DNA of 64,000 nt from Streptomyces antarcticus (GTDB lineage Bacteria; Actinomycetota; Actinomycetes; Streptomycetales; Streptomycetaceae), in the NCBI RefSeq assembly GCF_026627255.1, contig NZ_JAPNLM010000008.1:186001-250000 (forward strand). Reading direction: 5' to 3'. Each line of letters starts with the position of its first letter. Position 1 is the stretch's first letter. The notes beneath the pieces were generated by a model that was not told the origin of the DNA, made no database searches, and worked only from the letters and a program-made list of their open reading frames with translations. This document shows positions 15,849 through 24,156 of this stretch, piece after piece. The translations under genes and the position numbers were made by a program.

Positions 15849-16292
15849 TCAGCCCTCGACTTCGGCGGCCAGGTTGTCCAGCAGGGTGTCGTAGATCCGG
15901 CCGAGGCCCTTGGGGGCGAAGGTGCGCTCGAAGAAGCCGCCGATGCCGCCGGCGCCGTTCCACACGGTGGAGACGACGACCTTGGACTTGCCCTCGCCGG
16001 CCGGGGTGACGACCCAGGTGGTGACCATGGAGGAGTTGCGGTCGGTCTCGACCAGCTGTCCGTCGGTGGGCTCGGTGACCTCCAGCAGGCAGTCGCGCAC
16101 GCGCTTGCTGGTGGCCTGGAGCTTCCAGTGCACGAGGGTGCCCTCGCCGTCGCCGCCCTCACGCACCTCGTACTCGCTGAAGTGCTCGGGCAGCACCTTG
16201 CCCCGGGTGCCGGCGTAGTCCGCCAGCGCGTCGAACACGGTCTCCGCGTCGGCCGCGATGATCCGCTCCGTGGTGGCCTCGACCTGCGCCAT
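15849..16292 (-). CDS. SRPBCC (START/Bet v1-like) family protein
   Basis: A 147-residue single-domain protein of the SRPBCC fold, which forms a hydrophobic cavity for lipids or polyketides. The family pattern is seen as an amphipathic N-terminal strand (ATTERIIAADAETVFDALAD), a mid-protein WKLQATSKRVRDCLLEV strand and the closing helix FAPKGLGRIYDTLLDNLAAEV. ATG 16292 follows GGAGGAACAGCC, a strong ribosome-binding site. It is monocistronic. No catalytic residues can be named, and the ligand is unknown. Confidence 0.85.
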   Translation of the reverse strand: MAQVEATTERIIAADAETVFDALADYAGTRGKVLPEHFSEYEVREGGDGEGTLVHWKLQATSKRVRDCLLEVTEPTDGQLVETDRNSSMVTTWVVTPAGEGKSKVVVSTVWNGAGGIGGFFERTFAPKGLGRIYDTLLDNLAAEVEG

Positions 16293-16616
16293 GGCTGTTC
16301 CTCCAGCAGTTGTGATCGCTCGTCACGGCGAAGCCAACCACCTCCGGCCCGGGCGCCCAAATCCGGGTCCGCACCGGCGCCGGTCCGGGTGCCCGGCGAT
16401 CCCGCCCGCACGAAGACGGGCTCCGGGGTCCGGAGGGGACGGGCGAACCCCTGACCCCGGAAGCACGGACGGACGCGCTCAAGCGGTACGGGTGGGTCAG
16501 CACGTTCGTCGGCATCGCCGCGCGCGAGCACGCCGATCTGCGGGACAGGCAAAGCCACATGTCTGCCCACCGGATCCCCGCGCCCAGCACCCGCCCGGTC
16601 GGCCCGACGGCGGTGG
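16293..16616. other. Non-coding or decayed stretch upstream of a gene fossil
   Basis: The 324 bases between the SRPBCC start and the radical SAM remnant contain no intact gene. In the plus direction, 16450-16560 reads as LTPEARTDALKRYGWVSTF and onward with Streptomyces-like codon use, but it is not joined in frame to the remnant that follows. I take it as decayed coding DNA of unknown origin. Confidence 0.35.
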
Positions 16617-16970
16617 CCCGGCGACGAGCGGCTGCGGGACGCCGTCCGGGCCGTCGCCGCGTCCGGCGCGACCTCGGTGACACCCCTGGTACTCCATCTG
16701 CGGCCGGGCGCGCGCCAGTGGTTCGCGTCCTGGCCGGCCGCGCACCACCCGCACCTGGTCGAGCGGTACGCCCGGATGTACGCGGGAGGCTCGTACGCCC
16801 CCACCTGGTACCAGCGGCAGGTCGCCCGCCAAGTCCACGAACCGGCGGCCGAATTCGGCATCGGCCCGAACGGCCCCGGGGCGGCCCGCCGCGTCCTCAC
16901 CCCGGACCGGCCCGTCGGCCCCCCGGGCGCGCCGGGGGCAGGGGAGCCGGCGCAGCTCGCGCTGCTGTGA
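16617..16970 (+). pseudogene. C-terminal fossil of an Rv2578c-family radical SAM protein
   Basis: The frame from about 16617 to the TGA at 16968-16970 encodes GDERLRDAVRAVAASGATSV, then LHLRPGARQWF, HHPHLVERYARMYAGGSYAP and YQRQVARQVHE. These match my memory of the C-terminal end of Rv2578c-type radical SAM proteins, where a similar HLRPGAREW and Y-x-x-LYG-x-GAYAP-x-x-Y pattern occurs. The radical SAM core with its CxxxCxxC cluster, normally some 250 residues upstream, is absent. No start codon or ribosome-binding site serves the fragment except an internal GTG at 16677. It is best read as a deletion remnant. Confidence 0.6.
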
Positions 16971-17082
16971 CCCCGGGGGCTCGCCGGAGGGTCATCACAT
17001 CGGGCCAATGGACCGCCCAATCCCGCTTTCCGGCCGTGGTTTCCGGGACGATTCCGCCCAGAACCCTCGGCTGGGAGGCCCC

Positions 17083-18654
17083 ATGCTGCACCCCCTGAAG
17101 AAGCGCGCCGCTGTCCTGCTGTCGATCTCCACCGTGGCCGCCGCCCTCGCGGGCCCCGTCACCGCCGCGCCGGCGCCGGCCGGGGCCCCCGGCGCACCGA
17201 AGGCCGCCCCGGCCTGGACCGGCTGCGCGACCCCCCGCTACCCCACCCTGCAGTGCGCCTCCCTCAAGGTCCCGCTCGACCACGACCGCCCCGGCGGGCG
17301 GCAGATCTCCCTGGCCCTGACCCGGGTCCCGCACACCGCCGCCTCCTCGCAGGGGCCGCTGCTGGTCAACCCCGGCGGTCCCGGCGGCAGCGGCCGCGCC
17401 CTGGCCGGGTTCGTCGCCTCCGCCCTCCCCCAGGACGTCGCCGCCCAGTACGACGTGATCGGCTTCGACCCCCGGGGCGTCGGCAAGAGCGAGCCGGTCC
17501 TCGACTGCGCGGCCGGGCACTTCAAGCCCGTACGGCCGGACTCCGTACCGCGCGACGCGGCCACCGAGCGGGCCAACCTGGAGCGGGTCCGCTCCTTCGC
17601 CGAGTCCTGCGGGACCCGGCACGCGGACGTGCTGCCGCACGTGGGGACCGTCTCGGCCGCCCGCGACATCGAGGCGGTGCGCATCGCGCTGGGCGCCGAG
17701 CGGATCAGCTACTTCGGCTACTCGTACGGGACCTACCTGGGCGCGGTGTACGCCAAGCTCCACCCGGGCCGCGTGCACCGGCTCGTCCTGGACTCCGTGG
17801 TGGACCCGGCGGGCGTCTGGTACGAGGACAACCTCGCCCAGGACCGGGCCTTCGACGCCCGCCACAAGGCGTTTCTGGCCTGGGTGGCGAAGTACGACGC
17901 CACGTACCGGCTGGGCACCGACCCGGAGGAGGTCGAGGAACGCTGGTACGCGATGCGGGAGTCGCTGCGCGCGACGCCGGCGGGCGGCAAGGTGGGGCCG
18001 GCCGAGCTGGAGGACACCTACATGCCGGGCGGCTACTACAACGGCTACTGGCCGAACCTCGCCGAGGCCTTCGCCGCGTACGCCCGGGACGAGGACCCGA
18101 AGCCGCTGGTGGCGGCGTACGAGCGGTTCGGGGCGGTGGAGCCCTCGGCGGGCAACGGCTACAGCGTGTACACGGCGGTGCAGTGCCGGGACTCGGCCTG
18201 GCCGAAGGACTGGAACCGGTGGCGCGCGGACATGTGGCGCACGCACGCCGAGGCGCCGTTCATGACGTGGAACAACGCCTGGTACAACGCCCCGTGCGCG
18301 TTCTGGCCGGCGGAGTCGCTGCGGGCGCCGGACGTCACCAACGCCGGTCTGCCGCCGGCCCTGCTCCTCCAGGCGACGGAGGACGCGGCGACCCCGTTCG
18401 GGGGCGCGCTCAGCATGCGCGACCGGCTGAAGGGCTCGGCGCTGGTGGTCGAGGAGGGCGGCGGCAACCACGGGATCGCGCTCAGCGGCAACAAGTGCCT
18501 GGACGAGAAGGTGGCGGCGTACCTGAGGACGGGGACGGCCGCGGACGCCACCTGCCCCGCCCAGCCGGCCCCGAAGCCGGCGACGGCGACCCGCGCGGTC
18601 CCGCCCTCGGCGGGCGGCGCGGCCCTGCACGGCCTGCTGGGGTTCCGCGGCTGA
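17083..18654 (+). CDS. Secreted alpha/beta-hydrolase, SlpD/tripeptidyl aminopeptidase type
   Basis: A 523-residue exported serine peptidase. Residues 1-32 are a signal peptide (two lysines, a hydrophobic core, then AGPVTAAPAPA). The mature part has the oxyanion segment NPGGPGGSG at about residue 90, the nucleophile in YFGYSYGTYLG, the aspartate in LLQATEDAATPF and the histidine in GGGNHGIAL, the layout of Streptomyces tripeptidyl aminopeptidases SlpD/SlpE and TAP. Four or more cysteines (GCATPRYPTLQCASLKV, SCGTRH, AVQCRD, APCAFW) suggest disulfides outside the cell. ATG 17083 follows GGGAGG by 4 bases. Expected to trim tripeptides from extracellular proteins. Confidence 0.9.
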   Translation: MLHPLKKRAAVLLSISTVAAALAGPVTAAPAPAGAPGAPKAAPAWTGCATPRYPTLQCASLKVPLDHDRPGGRQISLALTRVPHTAASSQGPLLVNPGGPGGSGRALAGFVASALPQDVAAQYDVIGFDPRGVGKSEPVLDCAAGHFKPVRPDSVPRDAATERANLERVRSFAESCGTRHADVLPHVGTVSAARDIEAVRIALGAERISYFGYSYGTYLGAVYAKLHPGRVHRLVLDSVVDPAGVWYEDNLAQDRAFDARHKAFLAWVAKYDATYRLGTDPEEVEERWYAMRESLRATPAGGKVGPAELEDTYMPGGYYNGYWPNLAEAFAAYARDEDPKPLVAAYERFGAVEPSAGNGYSVYTAVQCRDSAWPKDWNRWRADMWRTHAEAPFMTWNNAWYNAPCAFWPAESLRAPDVTNAGLPPALLLQATEDAATPFGGALSMRDRLKGSALVVEEGGGNHGIALSGNKCLDEKVAAYLRTGTAADATCPAQPAPKPATATRAVPPSAGGAALHGLLGFRG

Positions 18655-18663
18655 TCCGGGGCG

Positions 18664-19215
18664 TCAGCCGAGCTCCCGCAGCGCCGTGGTCGCGGCCACG
18701 GCGAGGCGGGGGTGGGACTGGGCGCGGACCAGCAGGTCGCGGGCGCGCCGGTCGCCGAGGCTGCCGAGGCCCTCGACGCAGGCCAGGGCCACCCGCCAGT
18801 ACGGGTCGTGCGGGGACAGCAGCCGCGAGAGCGTGGTCATCAGGGCCGGTACGGACTCCGGTGCGCGCAGCGCGGTGAGCAGCCGGACCGGGTGCAGGGC
18901 GTAGGCGGTGCGCAGGGAGTTCGTGGCGAGGGCGGCCGCCGCGCGGGCGGTGCGCGGGTCGGCGAGCACGGCCAGGGCGGTGGCGGCGGCCGCGCAGCGG
19001 GGCGGGTCGCGGTGGTTGAGCAGCAGCACGAGGGACTCGAAGGCGCGCGGGTCACCCGCCAGTCCCAGCCGGTACGCGGCCAGTTCGCGGGCCCACAGGG
19101 GCAGCCCGGCCGAGGTCAGGGAGGCGGCCAGGGCCTCCGGCTGGGCCGTGCGCAGCACCTCGTACTCCGGTGACTGCCCGGCCTCCGCCCGCAGGCGCTC
19201 CAGCACGTCGTTCAC
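18664..19215 (-). CDS. HEAT-repeat-like helical protein
   Basis: A 183-residue protein made of paired helices of about 30 residues with the spacing of HEAT or Armadillo repeats (WARELAAYRLGLAGDPRAFE, LNHRDPPRCAAAATALAVLA, ACVEGLGSLGDRRARDLLV). Such proteins act as protein-binding scaffolds; no enzyme motif is present. The start is GTG 19215. It is convergent with the SlpD-type gene, 9 bp between stops. Similar proteins are widespread in Streptomyces with no assigned role that I can recall. Confidence 0.75.
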   Translation of the reverse strand: MNDVLERLRAEAGQSPEYEVLRTAQPEALAASLTSAGLPLWARELAAYRLGLAGDPRAFESLVLLLNHRDPPRCAAAATALAVLADPRTARAAAALATNSLRTAYALHPVRLLTALRAPESVPALMTTLSRLLSPHDPYWRVALACVEGLGSLGDRRARDLLVRAQSHPRLAVAATTALRELG

Positions 19216-19608
19216 CCGGCCACCCTAGGGGGCGGCGGGGGCGCGCACGCGGGGTTCCGGACATGCCGATGATCGATGATCGATGATCGGTACATTTGGG
19301 CGGTACAGGTCACATCTCCGCTCTCTGGCGGACCAGTTACCGACGGGTTACTGTCGTTACAACACGTACGAGGGCGGCCTGGTGACGCAGCCGCCCCGTG
19401 CCAGTCGGTTCTGCACGACCTCACGGCGCGGCCCCGGGACAGGGCTGTGCCGCTTCTTCCCTCCGGGCGTCTTCGCCTCCGGGCCCATCGGTCACGGGCG
19501 CGCCCCGCGGGTCCTCTCCGCACGGCCTTCCTTCCGTTCGGCCTCCGCGTGCACTCTGCGCCACGCGCGTCCCCTTCAGTCGTCACCCTCTTCCACTGGA
19601 GTCCCTCG
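19216..19608. promoter_or_regulatory. Long upstream region of the dehydrogenase gene with repeated motifs
   Basis: The 393-base gap contains three direct GATGATC heptamers (19268-19288, CCGATGATCGATGATCGATGATCGG) and three direct GTTAC pentamers at 19336, 19347 and 19356. The remaining 250 bases before the ATG hold no supported gene and would be a long leader if transcription starts near the repeats. The first motif shares CGATGATCGAT with the ccr upstream region on the opposite strand (22476-22488). Repeats are seen directly; their use as binding sites for the nearby TetR regulator is inference. Confidence 0.4.
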
Positions 19609-21405
19609 ATGGACCGTCAGTCCAGTCACTCCTCCCTCCAGACCATCGCCGTCGTCGGCCTCGGCACGATGGGCTCCGGCATCGCCGAGGTCCTCGCCCG
19701 GGCCGGTCACGAGGTCATCGGCATCGACATCAGCGAGGCGGCCGCCCGCCGGGCGTCGGCCTCCCTGGAGGCGGCGACCGCCCGCTCCGTGTCCCGCGAG
19801 CTCCTCACCGAGCAGGAGCGCACGGACGTCCTCGCCCGCTTCCGCACCTTCGGCGACCTGGGGGCCGCCGCCGCGGCCGACCTCGTCATCGAGGTCGTGC
19901 CCGAGTCGTACGAGGTCAAGCAGCAGGTGTTCCGCGAGCTCGACGCGGTCGTCCGGCCCGACACGATCCTGGCCACCGGCACGAACGCGCTGTCGGTGAC
20001 CCGGCTCGCCGCCGAGTCGCAGCGCCCCGAACGCGTGCTCGGCCTGCACTTCTTCAACCCGGCTCCGGCGATGAAGCTGGTCGAGGTGGTCTCCTCGGTC
20101 CTCACCGCGCCGACGGCCGTCGAGGCGGTCACGGCCCTGGCCCGCGCCCTCGGCAAGGAGCCCGTCTCGGTCGGCGACCGGCCCGGTTTCGTCGCCGACG
20201 GCCTGCTGTTCGGCTACCTCAACCAGGCCGCCGCCATGTACGAGTCGAAGTACGCCTCCCGCGAGGACATCGACGCGGCGATGCGGCTCGGCTGCGGCCT
20301 GCCCATGGGCCCGCTCGCGCTGCTCGACCTGATCGGCGTGGACACCGCCCGTACCGTCCTGGAGGCCATGTACGCCTCCTCCGGCGACCGGCTGCACGCC
20401 CCGGCGCCGATCCTCGGGCACCTCGCCGAGGCCGGCCTGACCGGGCAGAAGTCCGGCCGCGGCTTCTACACGTACGAGGGCCCGGGCAGCTCGGCGGTCG
20501 TCCGCGACCCGCAGACCCCGGCGGACGGCGGGGGCGCGGGCGGGGGCCGTCCCGTGACCTCGGTCGGCGTGGCCGGCTCGGGCACGATGGCGAGCGGGAT
20601 CGCGCAGGTCTTCGCGCAGGCCGGGTACGCCGTGGTGCTGGCCGCCCGCAGCCAGGAGAAGGCCGAGGCCGCGAAGGCCGCGATCGGGAAGTCCCTGGGC
20701 CGTGCGGTGTCCAAGGGCCGCCTGACCGAGCAGGCCGCCGCGCAGACCCTGGACCGGATCACCCCCGCCGGCTCGCTGGACGCCTTCGCCGAGGTCGACC
20801 TGGCCGTGGAGGCGGTCGCGGAGGACCTGGCGGTCAAGCAGGAGCTGTTCGCGGCCCTGGACAAGGTGTGCCGGCCGGGCGCGGTCCTGGCCACGACCAC
20901 CTCCTCGCTGCCGGTGATCGCGGTGGCCCGCGTGACCTCGCGGCCGCAGGACGTGATCGGCATGCACTTCTTCAACCCGGCGCCGGCGATGAAGCTGGTC
21001 GAGGTGGTCCGCACCGTGCTGACCGCCGACGACGTGCACGCCACGGTCCGCGAGATCTGCGTGAAGGTGCGCAAGCACCCGGTGGACTGCGGGGACCGGG
21101 CGGGCTTCATCGTGAACGCGCTGCTGTTCCCGTACCTCAACAACGCGATCAAGATGGTCGAGCAGCACTATGCGAGCCTCGACCAGATCGACGCGGCGAT
21201 GAAGCTGGGCGGCGGCTACCCGATGGGGCCCTTCGAGCTCCTCGACGTGGTCGGCCTGGACGTCTCGCTGGCCATCGAGAAGGTCCTCCACAAGGAGTTC
21301 CGCGACCCGGGCCTGGCCCCGTCCCCGCTGCTGGAGCACCTGGTGGCGGCGGGCTGCCTGGGCCGGAAGACCGGCCGCGGTTTCCGTGAGTACGCCCGCC
21401 GGTAA
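19609..21405 (+). CDS. Tandem two-module 3-hydroxyacyl-CoA (3-hydroxybutyryl-CoA) dehydrogenase
   Basis: A 598-residue protein with two complete dehydrogenase modules, residues 12-290 and 318-598, joined by a glycine-rich linker. Each begins with an NAD-binding loop (VVGLGTMGSGIAEVLARAG and VAGSGTMASGIAQVFAQAG) and contains HFFNPAPAMKLVEVV with the catalytic histidine. The second module has TTTSSLPV and GFIVNALLF, supplying the usual serine and asparagine. The first has TGTNALSV and GFVADGLLF, so both are changed. It oxidises or reduces 3-hydroxybutyryl-CoA and acetoacetyl-CoA, the feed into crotonyl-CoA for the pathway downstream. CTGGAG lies 9 bases before ATG 19609. Read in the same direction as the TetR and ccr genes. 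Confidence 0.9.
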   Translation: MDRQSSHSSLQTIAVVGLGTMGSGIAEVLARAGHEVIGIDISEAAARRASASLEAATARSVSRELLTEQERTDVLARFRTFGDLGAAAAADLVIEVVPESYEVKQQVFRELDAVVRPDTILATGTNALSVTRLAAESQRPERVLGLHFFNPAPAMKLVEVVSSVLTAPTAVEAVTALARALGKEPVSVGDRPGFVADGLLFGYLNQAAAMYESKYASREDIDAAMRLGCGLPMGPLALLDLIGVDTARTVLEAMYASSGDRLHAPAPILGHLAEAGLTGQKSGRGFYTYEGPGSSAVVRDPQTPADGGGAGGGRPVTSVGVAGSGTMASGIAQVFAQAGYAVVLAARSQEKAEAAKAAIGKSLGRAVSKGRLTEQAAAQTLDRITPAGSLDAFAEVDLAVEAVAEDLAVKQELFAALDKVCRPGAVLATTTSSLPVIAVARVTSRPQDVIGMHFFNPAPAMKLVEVVRTVLTADDVHATVREICVKVRKHPVDCGDRAGFIVNALLFPYLNNAIKMVEQHYASLDQIDAAMKLGGGYPMGPFELLDVVGLDVSLAIEKVLHKEFRDPGLAPSPLLEHLVAAGCLGRKTGRGFREYARR

Positions 21406-21568
21406 GCCGACGGGCCACGAGCCGGATGCGTGGGGAGGGCTGCTCGGGTCCGCCGGACCCTCACGGCGGACACACCCTCCCGAGCCCAGTGCGGGCCCTC
21501 CCCCGCATCCACCCCCGCCCCACCCCCCGCAGGCGCGCTCCCCTGCGCGAATGAAGTACTTTCGCTCT

Positions 21569-22381
21569 ATGTCCCAGCCCGCCAAGACCTCGCCCCGCGC
21601 TTCCTCGGCCTCCGACGCCCCGGAGAGCCCGGCCGGCACCAAGGCGGCCGCCCAGCGGCTCAAGATGCGCCGCGAGCTCGCGGCGGCGGCGATGGAGCTG
21701 TTCGCGACCAAGGGGTACGAGGCGACGACGGTCGACGAGATCGCGGCGACCGCCGGGGTGGCGCGCCGGACCTTCTTCCGGCACTTCCGGTCCAAGGAAG
21801 AGGCGATCTTCCCGGACCACGACGACACCCTGACTCGCGCCGAGGCCGTCCTCGACGTGGCCCCGGCGCACGAGCACCCGCTCGACACGGTGTGCCGCGG
21901 GATCAAGGAAGTCATGAAGATGTACGCCGCCTCGCCCGCGGTGTCGGTGGAGCGCTACCGGCTGACCCGCGAGGTCCCGGCGCTGCGGGAGCGGGAGATC
22001 GCCTCGGTGGCCCGGTACGAGCGGCTGTTCACCCGCTACCTGCTGGCGCACTTCGACGAGCACGAGCAGCACGACGGCAATGACGACCCGCTGCTCGCCG
22101 AGGTGGCCGCCTCGGCGGTGGTGACCGCCCACAACCACGTGCTGCGGCGCTGGCTGCGGGCGGGCGGCCAGGGCGACGTGGAGGCGCAGCTGGACCACGC
22201 CTTCTCGATCGTGCGCAAGACCTTCGGCTCGGGGATCGGCGCGGGCCGGACCCTGACGACGGCGCCGGCCGCCCCGGCGGCGGTCCGCACGCAGGGCGAG
22301 GTGCTGGTGGCGGTGGCCCGTACGGACGCCCCGCTGGACGAGGTCATGCGGACGATCGAAGAGGCACTGCGCGGCACGTAA
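21569..22381 (+). CDS. TetR-family transcriptional regulator
   Basis: A 270-residue regulator. After a disordered N-terminus of about 30 residues, residues 38-85 form the TetR helix-turn-helix (RRELAAAAMELFATKGYEAT, TVDEIAATAGVARRTFFRHF, RSKEEAIF). The C-terminal ligand-binding part is helical and of no recognised subgroup. It lies between the double dehydrogenase and ccr, so it is the likely local regulator of the ethylmalonyl-CoA genes, perhaps sensing an acyl-CoA; that is inferred from position. ATG 21569 is used; an in-frame ATG at 21551 is possible. A strong hairpin follows the gene. Confidence 0.88.
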   Translation: MSQPAKTSPRASSASDAPESPAGTKAAAQRLKMRRELAAAAMELFATKGYEATTVDEIAATAGVARRTFFRHFRSKEEAIFPDHDDTLTRAEAVLDVAPAHEHPLDTVCRGIKEVMKMYAASPAVSVERYRLTREVPALREREIASVARYERLFTRYLLAHFDEHEQHDGNDDPLLAEVAASAVVTAHNHVLRRWLRAGGQGDVEAQLDHAFSIVRKTFGSGIGAGRTLTTAPAAPAAVRTQGEVLVAVARTDAPLDEVMRTIEEALRGT

Positions 22382-22407
22382 GGACACACGAGGCGACACA
22401 CGTCACA

Positions 22408-22438
22408 GAGGGCCGCTCCCGCTCCGGGGGCGGCCCTC
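22408..22438 (+). terminator. Terminator of the TetR gene
   Basis: GAGGGCCGC (22408-22416) pairs perfectly with GCGGCCCTC (22430-22438) around a 13-base loop, 27 bases past the TAA, followed by GCGTTTGT. Confidence 0.85.
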
Positions 22439-22528
22439 CGCGTTTGTCCGGCTTGCCCCTACTCGCGGGTAACTCTGATCGATCATCGCTCATCTGCGCA
22501 GGTCAATCGGCAAATGAGAGAAAGTTTT

Positions 22529-22570
22529 GGCACGCGGTGCCTTGCTGAGTGACACCGGGTGCCATACGTT
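22529..22570 (+). promoter_or_regulatory. Candidate ccr promoter with abutting palindrome
   Basis: TTGCTG (22542-22547) and TACGTT (22565-22570) are spaced by 17 bases, as in housekeeping-sigma promoters. The inverted repeat GGCAC-GCG-GTGCC (22529-22541) ends directly at the -35 box, a position suited to a regulator. GGTGCC recurs in the spacer at 22558-22563. Confidence 0.5.
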
Positions 22571-22790
22571 GAATCTCGTCCGGATGTCCCCGCGACCCAC
22601 GCCCACTCGGCACGGAACGCGCCCCGGATGCCTGCGTCACCAGGCACGGCACGCCCTCACACGGGCACGCCCGGCACCACCGCACCAGCCGGAACCGACG
22701 GCACACAGCACCTCGCAGTAACCACCCACACGCACGCAACGCGTATCCCCCAGCGCACCCTCAATCAGCGCTCATGCCGGAGGCTCTACC

Positions 22791-24128
22791 GTGAAGGACA
22801 TCCTGGACGCGATCCAGTCGCAGACCGCAACGGCCGCGGACTTCGCGGCCCTGCCGCTCCCCGACTCGTACCGCGCGATCACCGTGCACAAGGACGAGGC
22901 GGAGATGTTCTCGGGGCTCACCACCCGCGAGAAGGACCCCCGCAAGTCCCTGCACCTCGACCAGGTCCCGGTTCCCGAACTGGGTCCCGGCGAGGCCCTG
23001 GTGGCCGTCATGGCCTCCTCGGTCAACTACAACTCCGTCTGGACCTCGATCTTCGAGCCGGTGTCCACCTTCAGCTTCCTGGAGCGCTACGGCCGCCTGT
23101 CGGAGCTCACCAAGCGCCACGACCTGCCGTACCACGTCATCGGCTCCGACCTCGCGGGCGTCGTCCTGCGCACCGGTCCCGGCGTGAACGCCTGGAAGCC
23201 GGGCGACGAGGTCGTCGCGCACTGCCTCTCGGTCGAGCTGGAGTCCTCCGACGGCCACAACGACACGATGCTCGACCCCGAGCAGCGCATCTGGGGCTTC
23301 GAGACCAACTTCGGCGGCCTGGCGGAGATCGCCCTGGTCAAGTCGAACCAGCTGATGCCCAAGCCGGACCACCTCAGCTGGGAGGAGGCCGCCTCCCCCG
23401 GCCTGGTGAATTCCACCGCCTACCGCCAGCTGGTCTCCCGCAACGGCGCCGGCATGAAGCAGGGCGACAACGTCCTGATCTGGGGCGCCAGCGGCGGCCT
23501 CGGCTCCTACGCCACCCAGTTCGCGCTGGCCGGCGGCGCCAACCCGATCTGCGTCGTCTCCAGCGCGCAGAAGGCGGACATCTGCCGGGCGATGGGCGCG
23601 ACCGCGATCATCGACCGCAGCGCCGAGGGCTACAAGTTCTGGAAGGACGAGCACACCCAGGACCCGAAGGAGTGGAAGCGCTTCGGCAAGCGCATCCGCG
23701 AGCTGACCGGCGGCGAGGACATCGACATCGTCTTCGAGCACCCCGGCCGGGAGACCTTCGGCGCCTCCGTGTACGTCACCCGCAAGGGCGGCACCATCAC
23801 CACCTGCGCCTCGACCTCGGGCTACATGCACGAGTACGACAACCGCTACCTGTGGATGTCGCTCAAGCGGATCATCGGCTCGCACTTCGCGAACTACCGC
23901 GAGGCGTGGGAGGCCAACCGCCTGATCTCGAAGGGCAAGATCCACCCCACCCTCTCGAAGGTCTACTCGCTGGAGGAGACCGGCCAGGCGGCCTACGACG
24001 TCCACCGCAACCTCCACCAGGGCAAGGTCGGCGTCCTCGCGCTGGCCCCCGAGGAGGGCCTGGGCGTGCGCGACCACGAGATGCGCGCGACGCACCTCGA
24101 CGCCATCAACCGCTTCCGCAACGTCTGA
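22791..24128 (+). CDS. ccr: Crotonyl-CoA carboxylase/reductase
   Basis: A 445-residue medium-chain dehydrogenase-fold enzyme that reduces crotonyl-CoA with NADPH and adds CO2 to give (2S)-ethylmalonyl-CoA, the key step of the ethylmalonyl-CoA pathway. The four residues reported to hold CO2 in the Kitasatospora enzyme are all present at the same numbers: N81 (VNYNSVW), F170 and E171 (IWGFETNFGG), and H365 (IIGSHFANYRE). The nucleotide-binding loop is WGASGGLGSYA at about residue 231. GTG 22791 follows GGAGG by 6 bases. It leads a run of five genes for the same pathway. It also makes ethylmalonyl-CoA available as a polyketide extender, although no synthase is in this window. Confidence 0.97.
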   Translation: MKDILDAIQSQTATAADFAALPLPDSYRAITVHKDEAEMFSGLTTREKDPRKSLHLDQVPVPELGPGEALVAVMASSVNYNSVWTSIFEPVSTFSFLERYGRLSELTKRHDLPYHVIGSDLAGVVLRTGPGVNAWKPGDEVVAHCLSVELESSDGHNDTMLDPEQRIWGFETNFGGLAEIALVKSNQLMPKPDHLSWEEAASPGLVNSTAYRQLVSRNGAGMKQGDNVLIWGASGGLGSYATQFALAGGANPICVVSSAQKADICRAMGATAIIDRSAEGYKFWKDEHTQDPKEWKRFGKRIRELTGGEDIDIVFEHPGRETFGASVYVTRKGGTITTCASTSGYMHEYDNRYLWMSLKRIIGSHFANYREAWEANRLISKGKIHPTLSKVYSLEETGQAAYDVHRNLHQGKVGVLALAPEEGLGVRDHEMRATHLDAINRFRNV

Positions 24129-24156
24129 GACGTCCGAGGCCAAGGGACAGCCTGAG

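Larger units (their letters stand above)
22382..22790. other. Intergenic region ahead of ccr
   Basis: The 409 bases contain the terminator of the TetR gene, a TGATCGATCATCG element, a promoter with an adjoining palindrome, and about 200 bases of leader before the ccr GTG. Ribosome-binding site GGAGG lies at 22780-22784. No protein of good quality is encoded in the leader, and I see no recognised riboswitch. Confidence 0.6.

Noticed and set aside
22527..22721. 64-codon leader peptide ahead of ccr
   Set aside because: Its codon use is unlike the host's (many A- and T-ending codons and a Pro/Thr/His-rich product), it starts inside the predicted promoter palindrome, and it has no ribosome-binding site.
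22791..24128. Polyketide extender-unit gene of a biosynthetic cluster
   Set aside because: All neighbours belong to primary metabolism (ecm, mcl, MaoC, dehydrogenase, psd, pssA) and no synthase is present, so this is the assimilation-pathway copy of ccr.
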